Shown here piece by piece: positions 31,911 to 41,985 of a DNA stretch of 64,000 nt; the stretch's first letter is position 1; each line of letters starts with the position of its first letter. The translations under genes and the position numbers were made by a program. The DNA comes from Bacillus velezensis. GTDB lineage: Bacteria > Bacillota > Bacilli > Bacillales > Bacillaceae. The notes below the pieces were generated by a model that worked only from the letters and a program-made list of their open reading frames with translations, searched no databases and was not told the origin of the DNA. The stretch spans positions 248,001 to 312,000 of the forward strand of contig NZ_LLZC01000012.1 of the NCBI RefSeq assembly GCF_001461825.1, given 5' to 3'.

Positions 31911-32885
31911 ATGAATCAAACATTTAACAGACACCGCCGTTTGCGCGCGAACGCTGCGATGAGAGATTTAGTAAAAGAAACACGTCTTCACCCCTCAGAT
32001 TTTATTTACCCGTTATTTGTCGTTGAAGGACTCGAAGGAAAAAAAGAAGTTCCTTCCATGCCGGGGGTTTATCATGTATCACTCGATTTGTTAAAGGATG
32101 AAATGTCTGAGCTGATATCGCTCGGCATTAAGTCAGTCATCGTTTTCGGCGTGCCGGAAGAAAAAGACGCCTGCGGAACCCAGGCTTTTCACGATCACGG
32201 CATTGTGCAGAAAGGGATTGCTGAAATTAAAAAGCATTATCCTGAAATGATCGTAATCGCTGATACGTGTCTCTGTGAATACACGGATCACGGCCATTGC
32301 GGCGTCGTGAAAGACGGAGAAATCCTCAATGACGAGTCGCTTGAACTGCTGGCGCAGACAGCCGTCAGCCAGGCCAAAGCAGGCGCTGACATCATCGCTC
32401 CTTCAAATATGATGGACGGTTTTGTCACAGTGATCAGAGAAGCGCTCGACAAAGAAGGATTCACGAATATTCCGATCATGTCTTATGCCGTGAAATATTC
32501 AAGTGAATTTTACGGTCCGTTCCGCGACGCGGCTGACAGCACGCCGCAGTTCGGAGACCGAAAAACATATCAGATGGATCCGGCCAACCGCTTGGAAGCG
32601 CTCCGTGAGGCTGAATCAGACGCGGCAGAAGGCGCTGACTTTTTAATCGTCAAACCGTCTATGTCATACTTAGATATTATGCGTGATGTGAAAAACCGCC
32701 ATCACCTGCCGCTGGTCGCATATAATGTGAGCGGGGAGTATTCCATGGTGAAAGCGGCAGCCCAAAACGGCTGGATTAAAGAAAAAGAAATGGTGCTGGA
32801 AATTTTAACGAGCATGAAACGTGCAGGAGCCGATCTGATTATGACGTATCATGCAAAAGACGCAGCAAAATGGCTTGCTGAGTAA
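31911..32885 (+). CDS. hemB: Delta-aminolevulinic acid dehydratase (porphobilinogen synthase)
   Basis: Condenses two 5-aminolevulinates to porphobilinogen. 324 residues. Zinc-binding cysteines in [14 protein letters not shown]; catalytic lysines in SYAVKYSS and LIVKPS. ATG 31911 gives the B. subtilis length; the adjacent ATG 31908 is equally possible. Shine-Dalgarno sequence GGAAAGG overlaps the end of hemD. Confidence 0.96.
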   Translation: MNQTFNRHRRLRANAAMRDLVKETRLHPSDFIYPLFVVEGLEGKKEVPSMPGVYHVSLDLLKDEMSELISLGIKSVIVFGVPEEKDACGTQAFHDHGIVQKGIAEIKKHYPEMIVIADTCLCEYTDHGHCGVVKDGEILNDESLELLAQTAVSQAKAGADIIAPSNMMDGFVTVIREALDKEGFTNIPIMSYAVKYSSEFYGPFRDAADSTPQFGDRKTYQMDPANRLEALREAESDAAEGADFLIVKPSMSYLDIMRDVKNRHHLPLVAYNVSGEYSMVKAAAQNGWIKEKEMVLEILTSMKRAGADLIMTYHAKDAAKWLAE

Positions 32886-32913
32886 CGATTTCATTTGACG
32901 GGAGCTGAGGCAG

Positions 32914-34203
32914 ATGAGAAGCTATGAAAAATCAAAAGCCGCTTTTAAAGAAGCGCAGAAACTGATGCCGGGCGGAGTGAACAGCCCGGTGCGCGCGTTT
33001 AAATCAGTTGATATGGACCCGATCTTTATGCAGCGCGGAAAAGGATCGAAAATTTTTGATATTGACGGCAATGAATATATCGACTACGTCCTGAGCTGGG
33101 GGCCGCTCATTTTGGGCCACACAAATGACCGGGTCGTTGAAAGCCTGAAAAAAGTAGCCGAGAACGGGACAAGTTTCGGGGCATCTACTGAGGTGGAAAA
33201 CGAACTGGCCAAATTGGTCATTGACCGTGTGCCGTCTGTTGAAATCGTGCGGATGGTCAGCTCCGGCACAGAGGCGACAATGAGCGCCCTGCGTCTGGCA
33301 AGAGGATATACCGGCCGCAACAAAATTTTGAAATTCGAAGGCTGTTACCACGGCCATGGCGATTCGCTGCTGATCAAAGCGGGATCCGGAGTGGCGACAC
33401 TCGGCCTGCCGGACAGCCCGGGCGTGCCGGAAGGAATAGCAATGAATACGATTACCGTTCCATACAACGACTTGGAAAGCGTTGCACTCGCATTCCGGGA
33501 GTACGGTGAAGATATTGCCGGGGTCATTGTTGAACCGGTAGCAGGCAATATGGGCGTTGTTCCGCCGCAGGAAGGCTTTTTACAAGGACTTCGCGACATT
33601 ACGGAACAGTATGGCGCGCTGCTCATTTTTGACGAGGTCATGACCGGTTTTCGCGTGGATTATAACTGTGCGCAAGGGTATTTCGGCGTGACGCCTGACT
33701 TAACGTGTCTCGGCAAAGTCATCGGCGGCGGTCTTCCTGTCGGTGCGTATGGCGGAAAAGCTGACATTATGGAACGAATCGCGCCGAGCGGTCCGATCTA
33801 CCAGGCGGGAACATTGTCAGGAAATCCGCTTGCCATGACAGCGGGACTTGAGACGCTACAGCAGCTCACACCTGAATCTTACCAAGAATTTGTGAAAAAA
33901 GGCGATATGCTTGAAGAAGGCATTTCAAAAGCAGCTGCAGCACATGGCATTCCGCACACGTTTAACCGGGCGGGTTCCATGATCGGCTTCTTTTTCACAA
34001 ATGAGCCTGTCATTAACTATGAAGCAGCCAAATCTTCTGATTTAAAGCTGTTCGCCAAATATTATAAAGGGATGGCCGACGCAGGCGTATTTCTGCCGCC
34101 GTCTCAATTTGAAGGATTGTTTCTCTCCACTGCGCATACAATGGAGGATATTGAAAAAACCATTCAAGCCGCTGAGAAAGTGTTCCAGGCGATCAGCCGC
34201 TGA
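32914..34203 (+). CDS. hemL: Glutamate-1-semialdehyde 2,1-aminomutase
   Basis: PLP enzyme making 5-aminolevulinate from the HemA product. 429 residues. [11 protein letters not shown] at the N-terminus, [10 protein letters not shown], and the Schiff-base lysine in [17 protein letters not shown]. Last gene of the heme operon, 28 bp after hemB. Confidence 0.96.
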   Translation: MRSYEKSKAAFKEAQKLMPGGVNSPVRAFKSVDMDPIFMQRGKGSKIFDIDGNEYIDYVLSWGPLILGHTNDRVVESLKKVAENGTSFGASTEVENELAKLVIDRVPSVEIVRMVSSGTEATMSALRLARGYTGRNKILKFEGCYHGHGDSLLIKAGSGVATLGLPDSPGVPEGIAMNTITVPYNDLESVALAFREYGEDIAGVIVEPVAGNMGVVPPQEGFLQGLRDITEQYGALLIFDEVMTGFRVDYNCAQGYFGVTPDLTCLGKVIGGGLPVGAYGGKADIMERIAPSGPIYQAGTLSGNPLAMTAGLETLQQLTPESYQEFVKKGDMLEEGISKAAAAHGIPHTFNRAGSMIGFFFTNEPVINYEAAKSSDLKLFAKYYKGMADAGVFLPPSQFEGLFLSTAHTMEDIEKTIQAAEKVFQAISR

Positions 34204-34208
34204 TAACG

Positions 34209-34245
34209 AAAAGCCGATGCAAGCAAGACTTGTATCGGCTTTTTT
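34209..34245 (+). terminator. Terminator of the heme operon
   Basis: AAAAGCCGAT and ATCGGCTTTT arms with an inner CAA/TTG pairing and a T run. Confidence 0.88.
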
Positions 34246-34259
34246 CAATGCCTCCATTA

Positions 34260-34288
34260 TCATATTTTCCCGGATTGCGGCATACACC
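34260..34288 (+). promoter_or_regulatory. Sigma-E promoter of spoVID
   Basis: -35 TCATATT (34260-34266) fits KMATATW fully; 14-bp spacer; -10 CATACACC (34281-34288) fits CATACAHT at seven of eight. SpoVID is a mother-cell protein expressed under sigma-E in B. subtilis. Confidence 0.75.
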
Positions 34289-34335
34289 TTTAGTGACATC
34301 TAATTGTATGGATTAGATGAAAGGAGGATATGAAC

Positions 34336-36138
34336 TTGCCGCATAATCACCGATTGCAATTTTCTGTTGAAGAATCAATCTGTTTCCAAAAAGGACAGGA
34401 AGTTTCTGAATTACTTTCGATTTCATTAGACCCTGACATCAGGGTGCAGGAAGTAAATGATTATGTCTCAATTAAAGGATCATTAGAACTTACTGGCGAG
34501 TACAACATAGATCACAGCAGTCATTTTGAAGAGCTTGATAGGGAGCTGAGGCATGTAGAGGAAGTGAGGGCGAGGGAGGATGGCACGGCCGAGCTCATTC
34601 ATTGTTTCCCGGTGGACATCACGATTCCGAAAAATAAAGTGAGCCACCTCAATGATGTTTTCGTATTTATTGATGCCTTTGATTATCAGCTGACGGATTC
34701 AAGGATCTTAACCATTCAAGCTGATTTGGCAATTGAAGGGCTGCTTGAGGAATCCGAGCCAAAAGAGCCGGAGATCCCTTTGTACGTGGCGCCTGAATTT
34801 GCCAGAGAAGAAATGATCAATCTTGCCGGACATTATTCTGAGGACGAAAACGAACCAGAATTAATGATACGCCATGAGCCTGAAATACCTTTGACTGTAT
34901 CAGAAGAAGCAGCACAAGAAACCGAGAAGAACGAGGAAGAAACTCCGCCTTTACTCAGGCAGGAGGAAGAAGAGCCGGAGACTGCTCCGATTCTGAGGGA
35001 ACGGGAAGAAGAAGAGCAGGAAGCAGCCCCGATTCTGAGAGAGCGGGAAGAAGAAGAGCAGGAAGCAGCCCCGATTCTGAGGGAGCGGGAAGAAGAAGAG
35101 CAGGAAACTGCCCCGATTCTGAGGGAACACAAAGAAGAAGAGCATGAGACTGCCCCGATTCTGAGGGAGCAGGAAGAAGAAGAGCATGAGACTGCCCCGA
35201 TTCTGAGGGAGCAAGAAGAAGAAGAGCATGAGACTGCCCCGATTCTGAGGGAGCGGGAAGAAGAAGAGCATGAGACTGCCCCGATTCTGAGGGAGCAGGA
35301 AGAGGTGCCGAAACCTGTTTCCTTTACTGAGCCTCCTCCTCCCGTTTCCTTTCAACACGAAGAAGAGCCGGAAGAAGCTGAGGAGCCTGCAATCATGTCG
35401 GCTGTGAGGAATGAACCTGTATTTGAGGATGATTCAGCAGAAGTGCAGGAAGAGCCAAAAGATGATAACGAGCCGGTTTTCCCTGCGTTCACTCTGACTC
35501 CGCATGCGGAAAAACCAAAAATTGCGGAACAGCCCTTCCTTCAAAAAGAAGAGCAGCCAGAGGCCGAGCCGCTTCTCCGTCAGAGCGATCATGAGGCGGC
35601 AGAAGACGAAGATGAGCCTGCGGTTTTTCAAGAAGAGCAGGCGCCCGTTTATCGCGAGTTCGTTCCGGAACAGCAGGAAGAGGAGTTTTACAGCGCTCCT
35701 AAGCTGCTTGAAGAAGAGGCTCATGATGAAGAAGGGTTTGAAATTGAGGTAAGGAAGATGGCGCAGCCGGAGGAGGAAACCGGGAAGCCTCTCGATTTGT
35801 CTTTTCAGTTTTCCAAACTGCCGCCTGAGGAGCCGGCGCAAGCTGAACCGCCTGAGCCGCTTAAGTCTGAAAGAAAGAATGAAGAAGCGGCACCGGGAAC
35901 CGAGCAGAAGGAAAATGACAACTCTCATTACTTGACAAAATTATTTACAAGGGAAGAAGAAAAGTTTTCAAGAATGAAAATTTGTATCGTACAGCAGCAA
36001 GATACTATCGACCGGGTGTGTGAACGATATGACATAACATCCCAGCAGCTCATCAGAACGAATGCTTTATCGTTTGATGACGAGCTTGAAGAAGGTCAGC
36101 TTCTGTATATACCTGAATATAATAACAGCCATGCGTAA
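34336..36138 (+). CDS. spoVID: Stage VI sporulation protein D, coat encasement factor
   Basis: Mother-cell protein that recruits SafA and drives coat encasement of the forespore. 600 residues from TTG 34336 (LPHNHRLQF), eight bases after AAGGAGG; the ATG at 34330 is too close to that site. Conserved N-terminal domain (about 1-140), a long acidic variable middle, and a C-terminal LysM domain (about 550-597; TIDRVCERYDI). The middle contains eight in-phase 14-residue repeats (consensus ETAPILREREEEEH) at 34978-35313. Longer than the 575 residues of B. subtilis SpoVID, mainly through this array. Likely co-transcribed with ysxE. Confidence 0.93.
   Translation: MPHNHRLQFSVEESICFQKGQEVSELLSISLDPDIRVQEVNDYVSIKGSLELTGEYNIDHSSHFEELDRELRHVEEVRAREDGTAELIHCFPVDITIPKNKVSHLNDVFVFIDAFDYQLTDSRILTIQADLAIEGLLEESEPKEPEIPLYVAPEFAREEMINLAGHYSEDENEPELMIRHEPEIPLTVSEEAAQETEKNEEETPPLLRQEEEEPETAPILREREEEEQEAAPILREREEEEQEAAPILREREEEEQETAPILREHKEEEHETAPILREQEEEEHETAPILREQEEEEHETAPILREREEEEHETAPILREQEEVPKPVSFTEPPPPVSFQHEEEPEEAEEPAIMSAVRNEPVFEDDSAEVQEEPKDDNEPVFPAFTLTPHAEKPKIAEQPFLQKEEQPEAEPLLRQSDHEAAEDEDEPAVFQEEQAPVYREFVPEQQEEEFYSAPKLLEEEAHDEEGFEIEVRKMAQPEEETGKPLDLSFQFSKLPPEEPAQAEPPEPLKSERKNEEAAPGTEQKENDNSHYLTKLFTREEEKFSRMKICIVQQQDTIDRVCERYDITSQQLIRTNALSFDDELEEGQLLYIPEYNNSHA
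34978..35313 (+). repeat. Eight tandem 42-bp repeats in spoVID
   Basis: Eight copies of a 42-bp unit (consensus product ETAPILREREEEEH), exactly in phase; a degenerate copy precedes them at 34936. Copies differ at a few bases (Q/H, R/Q/HK changes), which points to recent slippage or unequal exchange. Confidence 0.95.
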
Positions 36139-36159
36139 GCACAAAGAGGCCGTAAAAAT

Positions 36160-37194
36160 GTGGTGAATGGAATGGAAGCAGTCCAATCAGTGCTTCAGGA
36201 ATACGGGCTGGCGGCAGAGTATATTGAGCCTGTCAGCCCGCATGTTTGGAAGGTCTACTCAAACTACGGCATTTTTGCTTTGAAACAGCTCAAGCCGGCC
36301 CGCAGCAGTGAATTTACGGATCTTATGATTGAGATTGAGGAGAAAGGCTACCGTTCGTTTGTGCCGATCTGCCGCACGTATGCCGGCGATTTTTTTGCGG
36401 GAAGACAGACGGAGAATTCTTATTATTTAATGCCTTGGCTTCAGTACGATCAGGAAGAAGAACGGGATCAAAAACATGTTTACCTTTTTAAAGAGGTCGC
36501 GAAGCTCCACTCCGCGACTGTGCGGGACATCCAAATCCGGACTGAAGATATCAGCGGCTTTTATGAAGTAACGAAAAGAGATTGGGAAAATGATAAGCTT
36601 GTCTATGAACAATTCGCCGACCGGGCGGAAAAAGAGTGGTACCTTTCACCTTTTGAACTGCAGGCTGTTACGTATCTTACAGAAACGGTTTCCGCCGTCA
36701 ATTTTGCTCTGGAACGTCTGGAAGAATGGTTTGACGCGGCAAAGGATCATGACAAGACGAGAGCGGTGATCAACCACGGCAGCTTATCGAGCCGCCACTT
36801 TCTGTATAATGATGCGGGATCGGGCTTTTTCACGAATTTCGAGAAAGCTGCGCTGGGCCCTCCGCAAAACGACCTGCTCGGCTTTTACTCCAGAATGTTC
36901 AGAAGCTATCCGAAAGCATGCCCGGAGTGTCTGGACTGGTTTTATACGTATCACAAATCATTCCCGCTCCGTGAAGCGGAAATCAGCCTGTTTCTCAGCT
37001 ATATGGCTTATCCGTCCGCCATGTACAAAGTGCTGAAACGGTATCAGACCGGCCAAAGGGGCTCTGAAAAAGAAGAGTGCACGCAATTATTAAGAGCGTT
37101 TTGGCAGATGAAAAATGTTGAGCCTTTTCTCATGAAGGTTCATCAGATTGAGCGGGAGAAAAAAATAAAAGCGGAAAACGAGTCCTCTTCATAA
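36160..37194 (+). CDS. ysxE: CotS-family kinase-like spore protein YsxE
   Basis: 344-residue protein of the aminoglycoside-phosphotransferase/CotS-like fold seen in several Bacillus coat proteins. The N-lobe has [17 protein letters not shown]; the catalytic-loop position reads [13 protein letters not shown], where the usual catalytic Asp is replaced, and [19 protein letters not shown] takes the place of the metal-binding loop. Kinase activity is therefore doubtful. GTG 36160 lies 10 bases after AAAGAGG; ATG 36172 is an alternative. Follows spoVID by 21 bp. Confidence 0.85.
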   Translation: MVNGMEAVQSVLQEYGLAAEYIEPVSPHVWKVYSNYGIFALKQLKPARSSEFTDLMIEIEEKGYRSFVPICRTYAGDFFAGRQTENSYYLMPWLQYDQEEERDQKHVYLFKEVAKLHSATVRDIQIRTEDISGFYEVTKRDWENDKLVYEQFADRAEKEWYLSPFELQAVTYLTETVSAVNFALERLEEWFDAAKDHDKTRAVINHGSLSSRHFLYNDAGSGFFTNFEKAALGPPQNDLLGFYSRMFRSYPKACPECLDWFYTYHKSFPLREAEISLFLSYMAYPSAMYKVLKRYQTGQRGSEKEECTQLLRAFWQMKNVEPFLMKVHQIEREKKIKAENESSS

Positions 37195-37210
37195 CGGGAC
37201 TCGTTTTTTT
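37175..37210. terminator. Terminator at the end of ysxE
   Basis: AAAACGAGTCC and GGGACTCGTTTT arms; the left arm is inside the last ysxE codons. A runs on the left also allow it to act on the convergent small gene. Confidence 0.82.
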
Positions 37211-37400
37211 ATATCCATTCCAAATGCAGGGCGCACGCTAAAAACAGCAGGATGGCAAGCAGCAGGACATCAAAAGTCGTCGGAAAGAAAATCGTCCTGA
37301 TCCCCTGAAAGATCGTAATCGGGATAATGACTTGCACGGATACAAGGCGGACCTGTCTGGCCCACTGGGGGAGCGAATAAGAATTGAATTTTTTTCTCAC
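37209..37400 (-). CDS. Small membrane protein, 63 residues (YszA-like)
   Basis: GTG at 37400 lies eight bases after a perfect AGGAGG on the minus strand (plus 37409-37414). The product is basic at the N-terminus (MRKKFNSYSLPQWARQVR) and has two hydrophobic segments (about 20-35 and 42-60). Position between ysxE and valS may correspond to the small gene yszA in B. subtilis, but I recall that only loosely and leave the symbol empty. Function unknown. Confidence 0.55.
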   Translation of the reverse strand: MRKKFNSYSLPQWARQVRLVSVQVIIPITIFQGIRTIFFPTTFDVLLLAILLFLACALHLEWI

Positions 37401-37504
37401 GGGCAATTCCTCCTCACATTCGCCTTTCTATGTATCGTATGTAAGGGAAAGGGCGGGGTGCATGCCCATTTATGTATGACGGCAGCGGTTTTTGGAAAAG
37501 ATGA

Positions 37505-37534
37505 TTGACGAATCAAAAACACTTTTACTATAAT
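37505..37534 (+). promoter_or_regulatory. Promoter of valS
   Basis: TTGACG (37505-37510), 18-bp spacer, TATAAT (37529-37534). Confidence 0.7.
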
Positions 37535-37540
37535 AAAGAA

Positions 37541-37814
37541 CATAATAAATAAGATCATGAGCTGATATAAATACACCTGCTTTGAACGGGAAGAGTACAA
37601 GAAAGACGCATGAAGAGAGAGAAGCTACTGTGCTGAAAGGCTTCTTATGCCGTCTCATTGGAAGGTCGCCCGGGAGCATAATTTCTTGAACATACAGTAG
37701 AGAAATTCGGGCCGCACCCGTTATCCGTTTAAGTGCATGAACAAATCTGTTCATGAAAAAAGGTGGTACCGCGAAAGAGCTTTTCGTCCTTTATCAGGAT
37801 GAAGGCTCTTTTTT
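37541..37814 (+). promoter_or_regulatory. Valine T-box leader of valS
   Basis: T-box AAAGGTGGTACCGCG (about 37759-37773) followed by a terminator with arms AAAGAGC (37774-37780) and GCTCTTT (37805-37811) and a T run. A GTC at 37665-37667 is a candidate valine specifier, assigned tentatively. With the promoter it accounts for the gap 37415-37852. Confidence 0.88.
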
Positions 37815-37852
37815 AGTTGCTCAGCCATTTCTAAACATGCTGGAGGGTTATC

Positions 37853-40495
37853 ATGGATACAAATGAACAAACAATGCCGACAAAATATGATCCATCTGCG
37901 ATTGAAAAAGGCCGCTATGATTTTTGGCTGAAAGGAAAATATTTTGAAGCGGGCGGCGATCAAACGAAACAGCCGTATTCTGTCGTCATTCCGCCGCCGA
38001 ACGTGACGGGCAGGCTGCACCTCGGACATGCGTGGGATACGACGCTGCAAGATATCGTTACGCGTATGAAACGCATGCAGGGCTATGACGTGCTCTGGCT
38101 TCCGGGCATGGACCACGCCGGCATCGCCACTCAGGCAAAAGTCGAAGCGAAACTCCGTGAACAGGGCACAAGCCGTTATGACCTCGGCCGTGAAAAGTTT
38201 TTAGAAGAAACGTGGAAGTGGAAAGAAGAGTATGCTGATTTCATCCGCAGCCAATGGGCCAAGATGGGACTCGGACTCGATTATTCGCGCGAACGTTTCA
38301 CTCTTGATGAAGGGCTGAATAAAGCCGTGCGGGAAGTATTCGTCAAGCTGTACGAGAAAGGCTTGATTTACAGAGGCGAATATATCATCAACTGGGACCC
38401 TGCCACAAAAACGGCTTTATCCGATATTGAAGTGATTTACAAAGACGTACAGGGCGCGTTTTATCATTTGCGCTACCCGTTAGCAGACGGTTCAGGCTCA
38501 ATTGAAATCGCGACCACCCGTCCGGAAACGATGCTTGGCGACACGGCTGTCGCGGTTCATCCTGAAGATGAGCGCTACAAGCACTTAATCGGCAAAACGG
38601 TGATTCTGCCGATTACAAACCGCGAAATTCCGATCGTCGGCGATGATTATGTTGATATGGAATTCGGATCAGGCGCCGTTAAAATCACGCCTGCCCATGA
38701 CCCGAATGACTTTGAACTCGGAAACCGCCACAATTTAGAGCGGATTCTCGTCATGAATGAAGACGGAACAATGAATGAAAAAGCGCTGCAATATAACGGC
38801 ATGGACCGGTTTGAATGCCGCAAAAAACTCGTCAAAGATCTTCAGGAATCCGGCGTTCTCTTTAAAATCGAAGACCATATGCATTCTGTCGGCCACAGTG
38901 AAAGAAGCGGCGCCGTTGTTGAGCCGTACCTGTCCACACAATGGTTTGTCAAAATGCAGCCGCTGGCCGATGCTGCGGTTGACCTTCAGTCAAAAGAAGA
39001 GAAAGTTCACTTCGTTCCTGACCGGTTCGAGAAAACGTACCTGCACTGGATGGAAAATATCCGTGATTGGTGTATTTCCCGTCAGCTGTGGTGGGGCCAC
39101 CGCATCCCGGCTTGGTATCATAAAGAAACAAAAGAAGTGTACGTCGGCCTTGAGGCGCCTGAGGACAGTGAAAATTGGGAACAGGATTCAGACGTGCTTG
39201 ATACATGGTTCAGCTCCGCGCTTTGGCCGTTTTCTACAATGGGCTGGCCTGATGAAAACGCTGAAGACTTTAAGCGGTATTACTCAACCGATGTTCTTGT
39301 AACGGGATATGACATCATTTTCTTCTGGGTATCCCGGATGATTTTCCAAGGTCTTGAGTTTACCGGCGAGCGTCCGTTCAAAGACGTGCTGATTCACGGC
39401 TTAATCCGTGACGAGCAGGGCAGAAAAATGAGTAAATCCCTTGGGAACGGCGTGGACCCGATGGATGTCATCGACAAGTACGGAGCGGATTCCCTGCGCT
39501 ATTTCCTGGCAACCGGAAGTTCACCGGGACAGGATCTCCGTTTCAGCTATGAAAAAGTGGAATCCACATGGAATTTCGCAAATAAAATTTGGAACGCCTC
39601 CCGTTTTGCATTAATGAACATGGACGGCATGACGTATGACGAGCTTGATCTGTCCGGTGAAAAATCAGTTGCTGATAAGTGGATCCTCACAAGACTGAAT
39701 GAAACGATAGAAGACGTAACACAGCTTGCGGATCGTTATGAATTCGGTGAAGTCGGACGCCACCTGTACAACTTTATCTGGGACGATGTGTGCGACTGGT
39801 ATATCGAAATGGCGAAGCTTCCGCTGTACGGGGAAGATGAAGCGGCGAAGAAAACAACCCGTTCTGTTCTGGCATACGTGCTTGACCAGACGATGCGTCT
39901 TCTTCACCCGTTTATGCCATTCTTAACGGAAGAAATCTGGCAGCACCTTCCTCATGAAGGCGAGTCAATCACGATCAGCTCTTGGCCGGTTCCGGTGCCG
40001 GAACATACGGATAAAGAGGCAGCGGCGGATATGAAACTGCTCGTCGAATTAATCCGTTCTGTCCGCAATATCCGGAGCGAAGTCAACACGCCGATGAGCA
40101 AGCAGGTTGAGCTTTACATTAAAACATCTACGGAAGACATTGCCGGCCGCCTTGAGAAGAACCGTTCTTACGTTGAACGCTTTACGAATCCGAGCACGCT
40201 GAAAATCGGGACGGATATCACTGCGGCAGACAAAGCGATGACAGCGGTCGTCACCGGAGCGGAAGTCATTCTGCCGCTTGAAGGGCTGATTAACATTGAT
40301 GAGGAGATCGCCCGTCTGCAAAAAGAATTCGACAAGCTGACAAAAGAAGTCGAACGCGTTCAGAAAAAACTCGGCAACGAAGGATTCATTAAAAAAGCTC
40401 CTGAACATGTCATTGAAGAAGAACGCGGAAAAGAGAAAGACTACACGGCAAAACGCGAAGCTGTCCGGCAGCGGATTGCAGAGCTGAAAGGCTGA
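37853..40495 (+). CDS. valS: Valyl-tRNA synthetase
   Basis: Class I synthetase charging tRNA-Val. 880 residues, as in B. subtilis. HIGH motif as HLGHA in [14 protein letters not shown], editing domain with [18 protein letters not shown] motif in [10 protein letters not shown], anticodon-binding domain, and a C-terminal coiled-coil arm (about 810-880). GGAGGG Shine-Dalgarno sequence. Confidence 0.98.
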   Translation: MDTNEQTMPTKYDPSAIEKGRYDFWLKGKYFEAGGDQTKQPYSVVIPPPNVTGRLHLGHAWDTTLQDIVTRMKRMQGYDVLWLPGMDHAGIATQAKVEAKLREQGTSRYDLGREKFLEETWKWKEEYADFIRSQWAKMGLGLDYSRERFTLDEGLNKAVREVFVKLYEKGLIYRGEYIINWDPATKTALSDIEVIYKDVQGAFYHLRYPLADGSGSIEIATTRPETMLGDTAVAVHPEDERYKHLIGKTVILPITNREIPIVGDDYVDMEFGSGAVKITPAHDPNDFELGNRHNLERILVMNEDGTMNEKALQYNGMDRFECRKKLVKDLQESGVLFKIEDHMHSVGHSERSGAVVEPYLSTQWFVKMQPLADAAVDLQSKEEKVHFVPDRFEKTYLHWMENIRDWCISRQLWWGHRIPAWYHKETKEVYVGLEAPEDSENWEQDSDVLDTWFSSALWPFSTMGWPDENAEDFKRYYSTDVLVTGYDIIFFWVSRMIFQGLEFTGERPFKDVLIHGLIRDEQGRKMSKSLGNGVDPMDVIDKYGADSLRYFLATGSSPGQDLRFSYEKVESTWNFANKIWNASRFALMNMDGMTYDELDLSGEKSVADKWILTRLNETIEDVTQLADRYEFGEVGRHLYNFIWDDVCDWYIEMAKLPLYGEDEAAKKTTRSVLAYVLDQTMRLLHPFMPFLTEEIWQHLPHEGESITISSWPVPVPEHTDKEAAADMKLLVELIRSVRNIRSEVNTPMSKQVELYIKTSTEDIAGRLEKNRSYVERFTNPSTLKIGTDITAADKAMTAVVTGAEVILPLEGLINIDEEIARLQKEFDKLTKEVERVQKKLGNEGFIKKAPEHVIEEERGKEKDYTAKREAVRQRIAELKG

Positions 40496-40506
40496 TAAAA
40501 CAGCGG

Positions 40507-40528
40507 GGCGGTTTCCTAAGAAACCGCC
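40507..40528 (+). other. Perfect hairpin between valS and folC without a T tract
   Basis: GGCGGTTTC and GAAACCGCC (9 bp, CTAA loop), followed by TTGTCG, not a T run. It may protect or process the valS-folC mRNA, or weakly attenuate it. Confidence 0.5.
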
Positions 40529-40553
40529 TTGTCGTATAAAAGAGGGGATTTCA

Positions 40554-41846
40554 TTGTTTAATACGTACAAAGAAGCGATCAGCTGGATTCACGGCAGACT
40601 CAAGTTCGGCGTTAAGCCGGGCCTTCTCCGTATGGAAAAGCTGATGGAAAAACTGGAACACCCGGAAAAGAACATTCGCGCCATTCATGTGGCGGGCACA
40701 AACGGCAAAGGATCGACCGTCGCTTTTATCCGTTCCGTGCTTCAAGAAGCCGGTTATACGGTCGGCACGTTCACATCGCCTTACATTATTACGTTTAATG
40801 AGCGTATCAGCGTCAACGGCACGCCGATTTCTGATGAGGAATGGAGAACGCTCGTTAATGACATAAAACCGATAGTCGATGAGCTTGATAAGACCGATGC
40901 CGGAACGGTGACAGAATTTGAAATCATTACAGCGTGTGCATTTTTATATTTTGCGAAACGGGCTGATATCGATTTTGTCATTTTTGAAGCGGGGCTCGGC
41001 GGCACATTTGATTCAACCAATATTGTGAAACCGCTTCTGTCCGTCATTACAAGTATCGGACATGACCATATGGCCATTTTAGGCAATACCATCGAGGAGA
41101 TCGCCGGGCAGAAAGCCGGTATCATTAAAAATTCCATTCCGGTCATTACGGGCGTCAATCAGCCGGAAGCACTCGGCGTTATTGAAGCGGAAGCCGAAAA
41201 AAAGCAGGCTCCGTATCAGTCACTGTATAAAACGTGCAGACTGTTTAATGAAGCGGCGCTTCCGTCCGGTGAAAGCTTTTCGCTGGAAACGGAAACGAAA
41301 TGCTATGAAAACATTCAAACGTCGCTGATCGGCATTCACCAAAGGCAGAATGCGGCATTGGCGATATTGGCCGCTGAATGGATGAATCGTCTGGGAGCCG
41401 CAGTCATTTCTGAAGAAGCAATGCGAAACGGTCTGGAAAAAGCTTCATGGCCGGGCCGGTTTGAACGTCTTCAAAGCCGCCCTTTAGTGTTTGCGGACGG
41501 CGCGCATAACGAAGAGGGCGTTGAAACGCTGACAGAAACGATCAGGCAGCGCTTTTCCGATAAAAACGTTCATGTCGTATTCAGCGCATTAAAAGACAAA
41601 CCGTATCAGGAAATGATTAAAAAGCTTGAAACCGAAGCGGACTCTATTCACTTTGTATCATTTGACTTTCCGCGTGCTTCAAGCGCCGAAGCCCTTTACA
41701 ATGCAAGCAGTCTTGCGGCTAAGAGCTTCGATGAGAACCCAGACAGTGTGAAAGAATGGATAGAACAAAAAGACGGGGCGGATGATGTCATCATCATTAC
41801 CGGCTCCTTATATTTTATTTCAGAAATGAGAAAGCGGCTTATCTGA
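40554..41846 (+). CDS. folC: Folylpolyglutamate synthase / dihydrofolate synthase
   Basis: Mur-ligase family enzyme adding glutamates to folates. 430 residues. P-loop AGTNGKGSTVAF, EAGLGGTFDSTN metal and substrate segment, and C-terminal domain with FADGAHNEEG. TTG start seven bases after AGAGGGG. Confidence 0.95.
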   Translation: MFNTYKEAISWIHGRLKFGVKPGLLRMEKLMEKLEHPEKNIRAIHVAGTNGKGSTVAFIRSVLQEAGYTVGTFTSPYIITFNERISVNGTPISDEEWRTLVNDIKPIVDELDKTDAGTVTEFEIITACAFLYFAKRADIDFVIFEAGLGGTFDSTNIVKPLLSVITSIGHDHMAILGNTIEEIAGQKAGIIKNSIPVITGVNQPEALGVIEAEAEKKQAPYQSLYKTCRLFNEAALPSGESFSLETETKCYENIQTSLIGIHQRQNAALAILAAEWMNRLGAAVISEEAMRNGLEKASWPGRFERLQSRPLVFADGAHNEEGVETLTETIRQRFSDKNVHVVFSALKDKPYQEMIKKLETEADSIHFVSFDFPRASSAEALYNASSLAAKSFDENPDSVKEWIEQKDGADDVIIITGSLYFISEMRKRLI

Positions 41847-41859
41847 CAGCCCCTCGGAT

Positions 41860-41897
41860 GCCCGGCAGACCCTTTTCCGGTTTTGCCGGGTGTTTTT
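41860..41897 (+). terminator. Terminator after folC
   Basis: CCCGGCA (41861-41867) and TGCCGGG (41884-41890) arms, then TGTTTTT. Confidence 0.8.
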
Positions 41898-41900
41898 ATG

Positions 41901-41952
41901 CTGAAAATATATTTTCAGCCATTTCAGTCATGGTGTTTTTCTTTGCTATAAT
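41901..41952 (+). promoter_or_regulatory. comC promoter with an 18-bp palindrome, candidate ComK site
   Basis: CTGAAAATATATTTTCAG (41901-41918) is a perfect 18-bp palindrome with an AAAA-N4-TTTT core, close to a ComK AT-box (AAAA-N5-TTTT). An extended -10 TGC-TATAAT (41944-41952) lies 26 bp downstream. comC belongs to the ComK regulon in B. subtilis. Confidence 0.55.
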
Positions 41953-41985
41953 CTGAGCCAGATTGATAGTAAAGGTGTGGTCTGA

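Noticed and set aside
34936..35313. Repeat array considered as a CRISPR
   Set aside because: Units are contiguous with no spacers and lie within an open coding frame; no cas genes are nearby.
34833..35358. Long minus-strand frames across the spoVID repeat (99 and 135 residues)
   Set aside because: They are the antisense reading of the in-phase 42-bp repeats, with repetitive products and no ribosome-binding site; the plus frame has a start, LysM domain and promoter.
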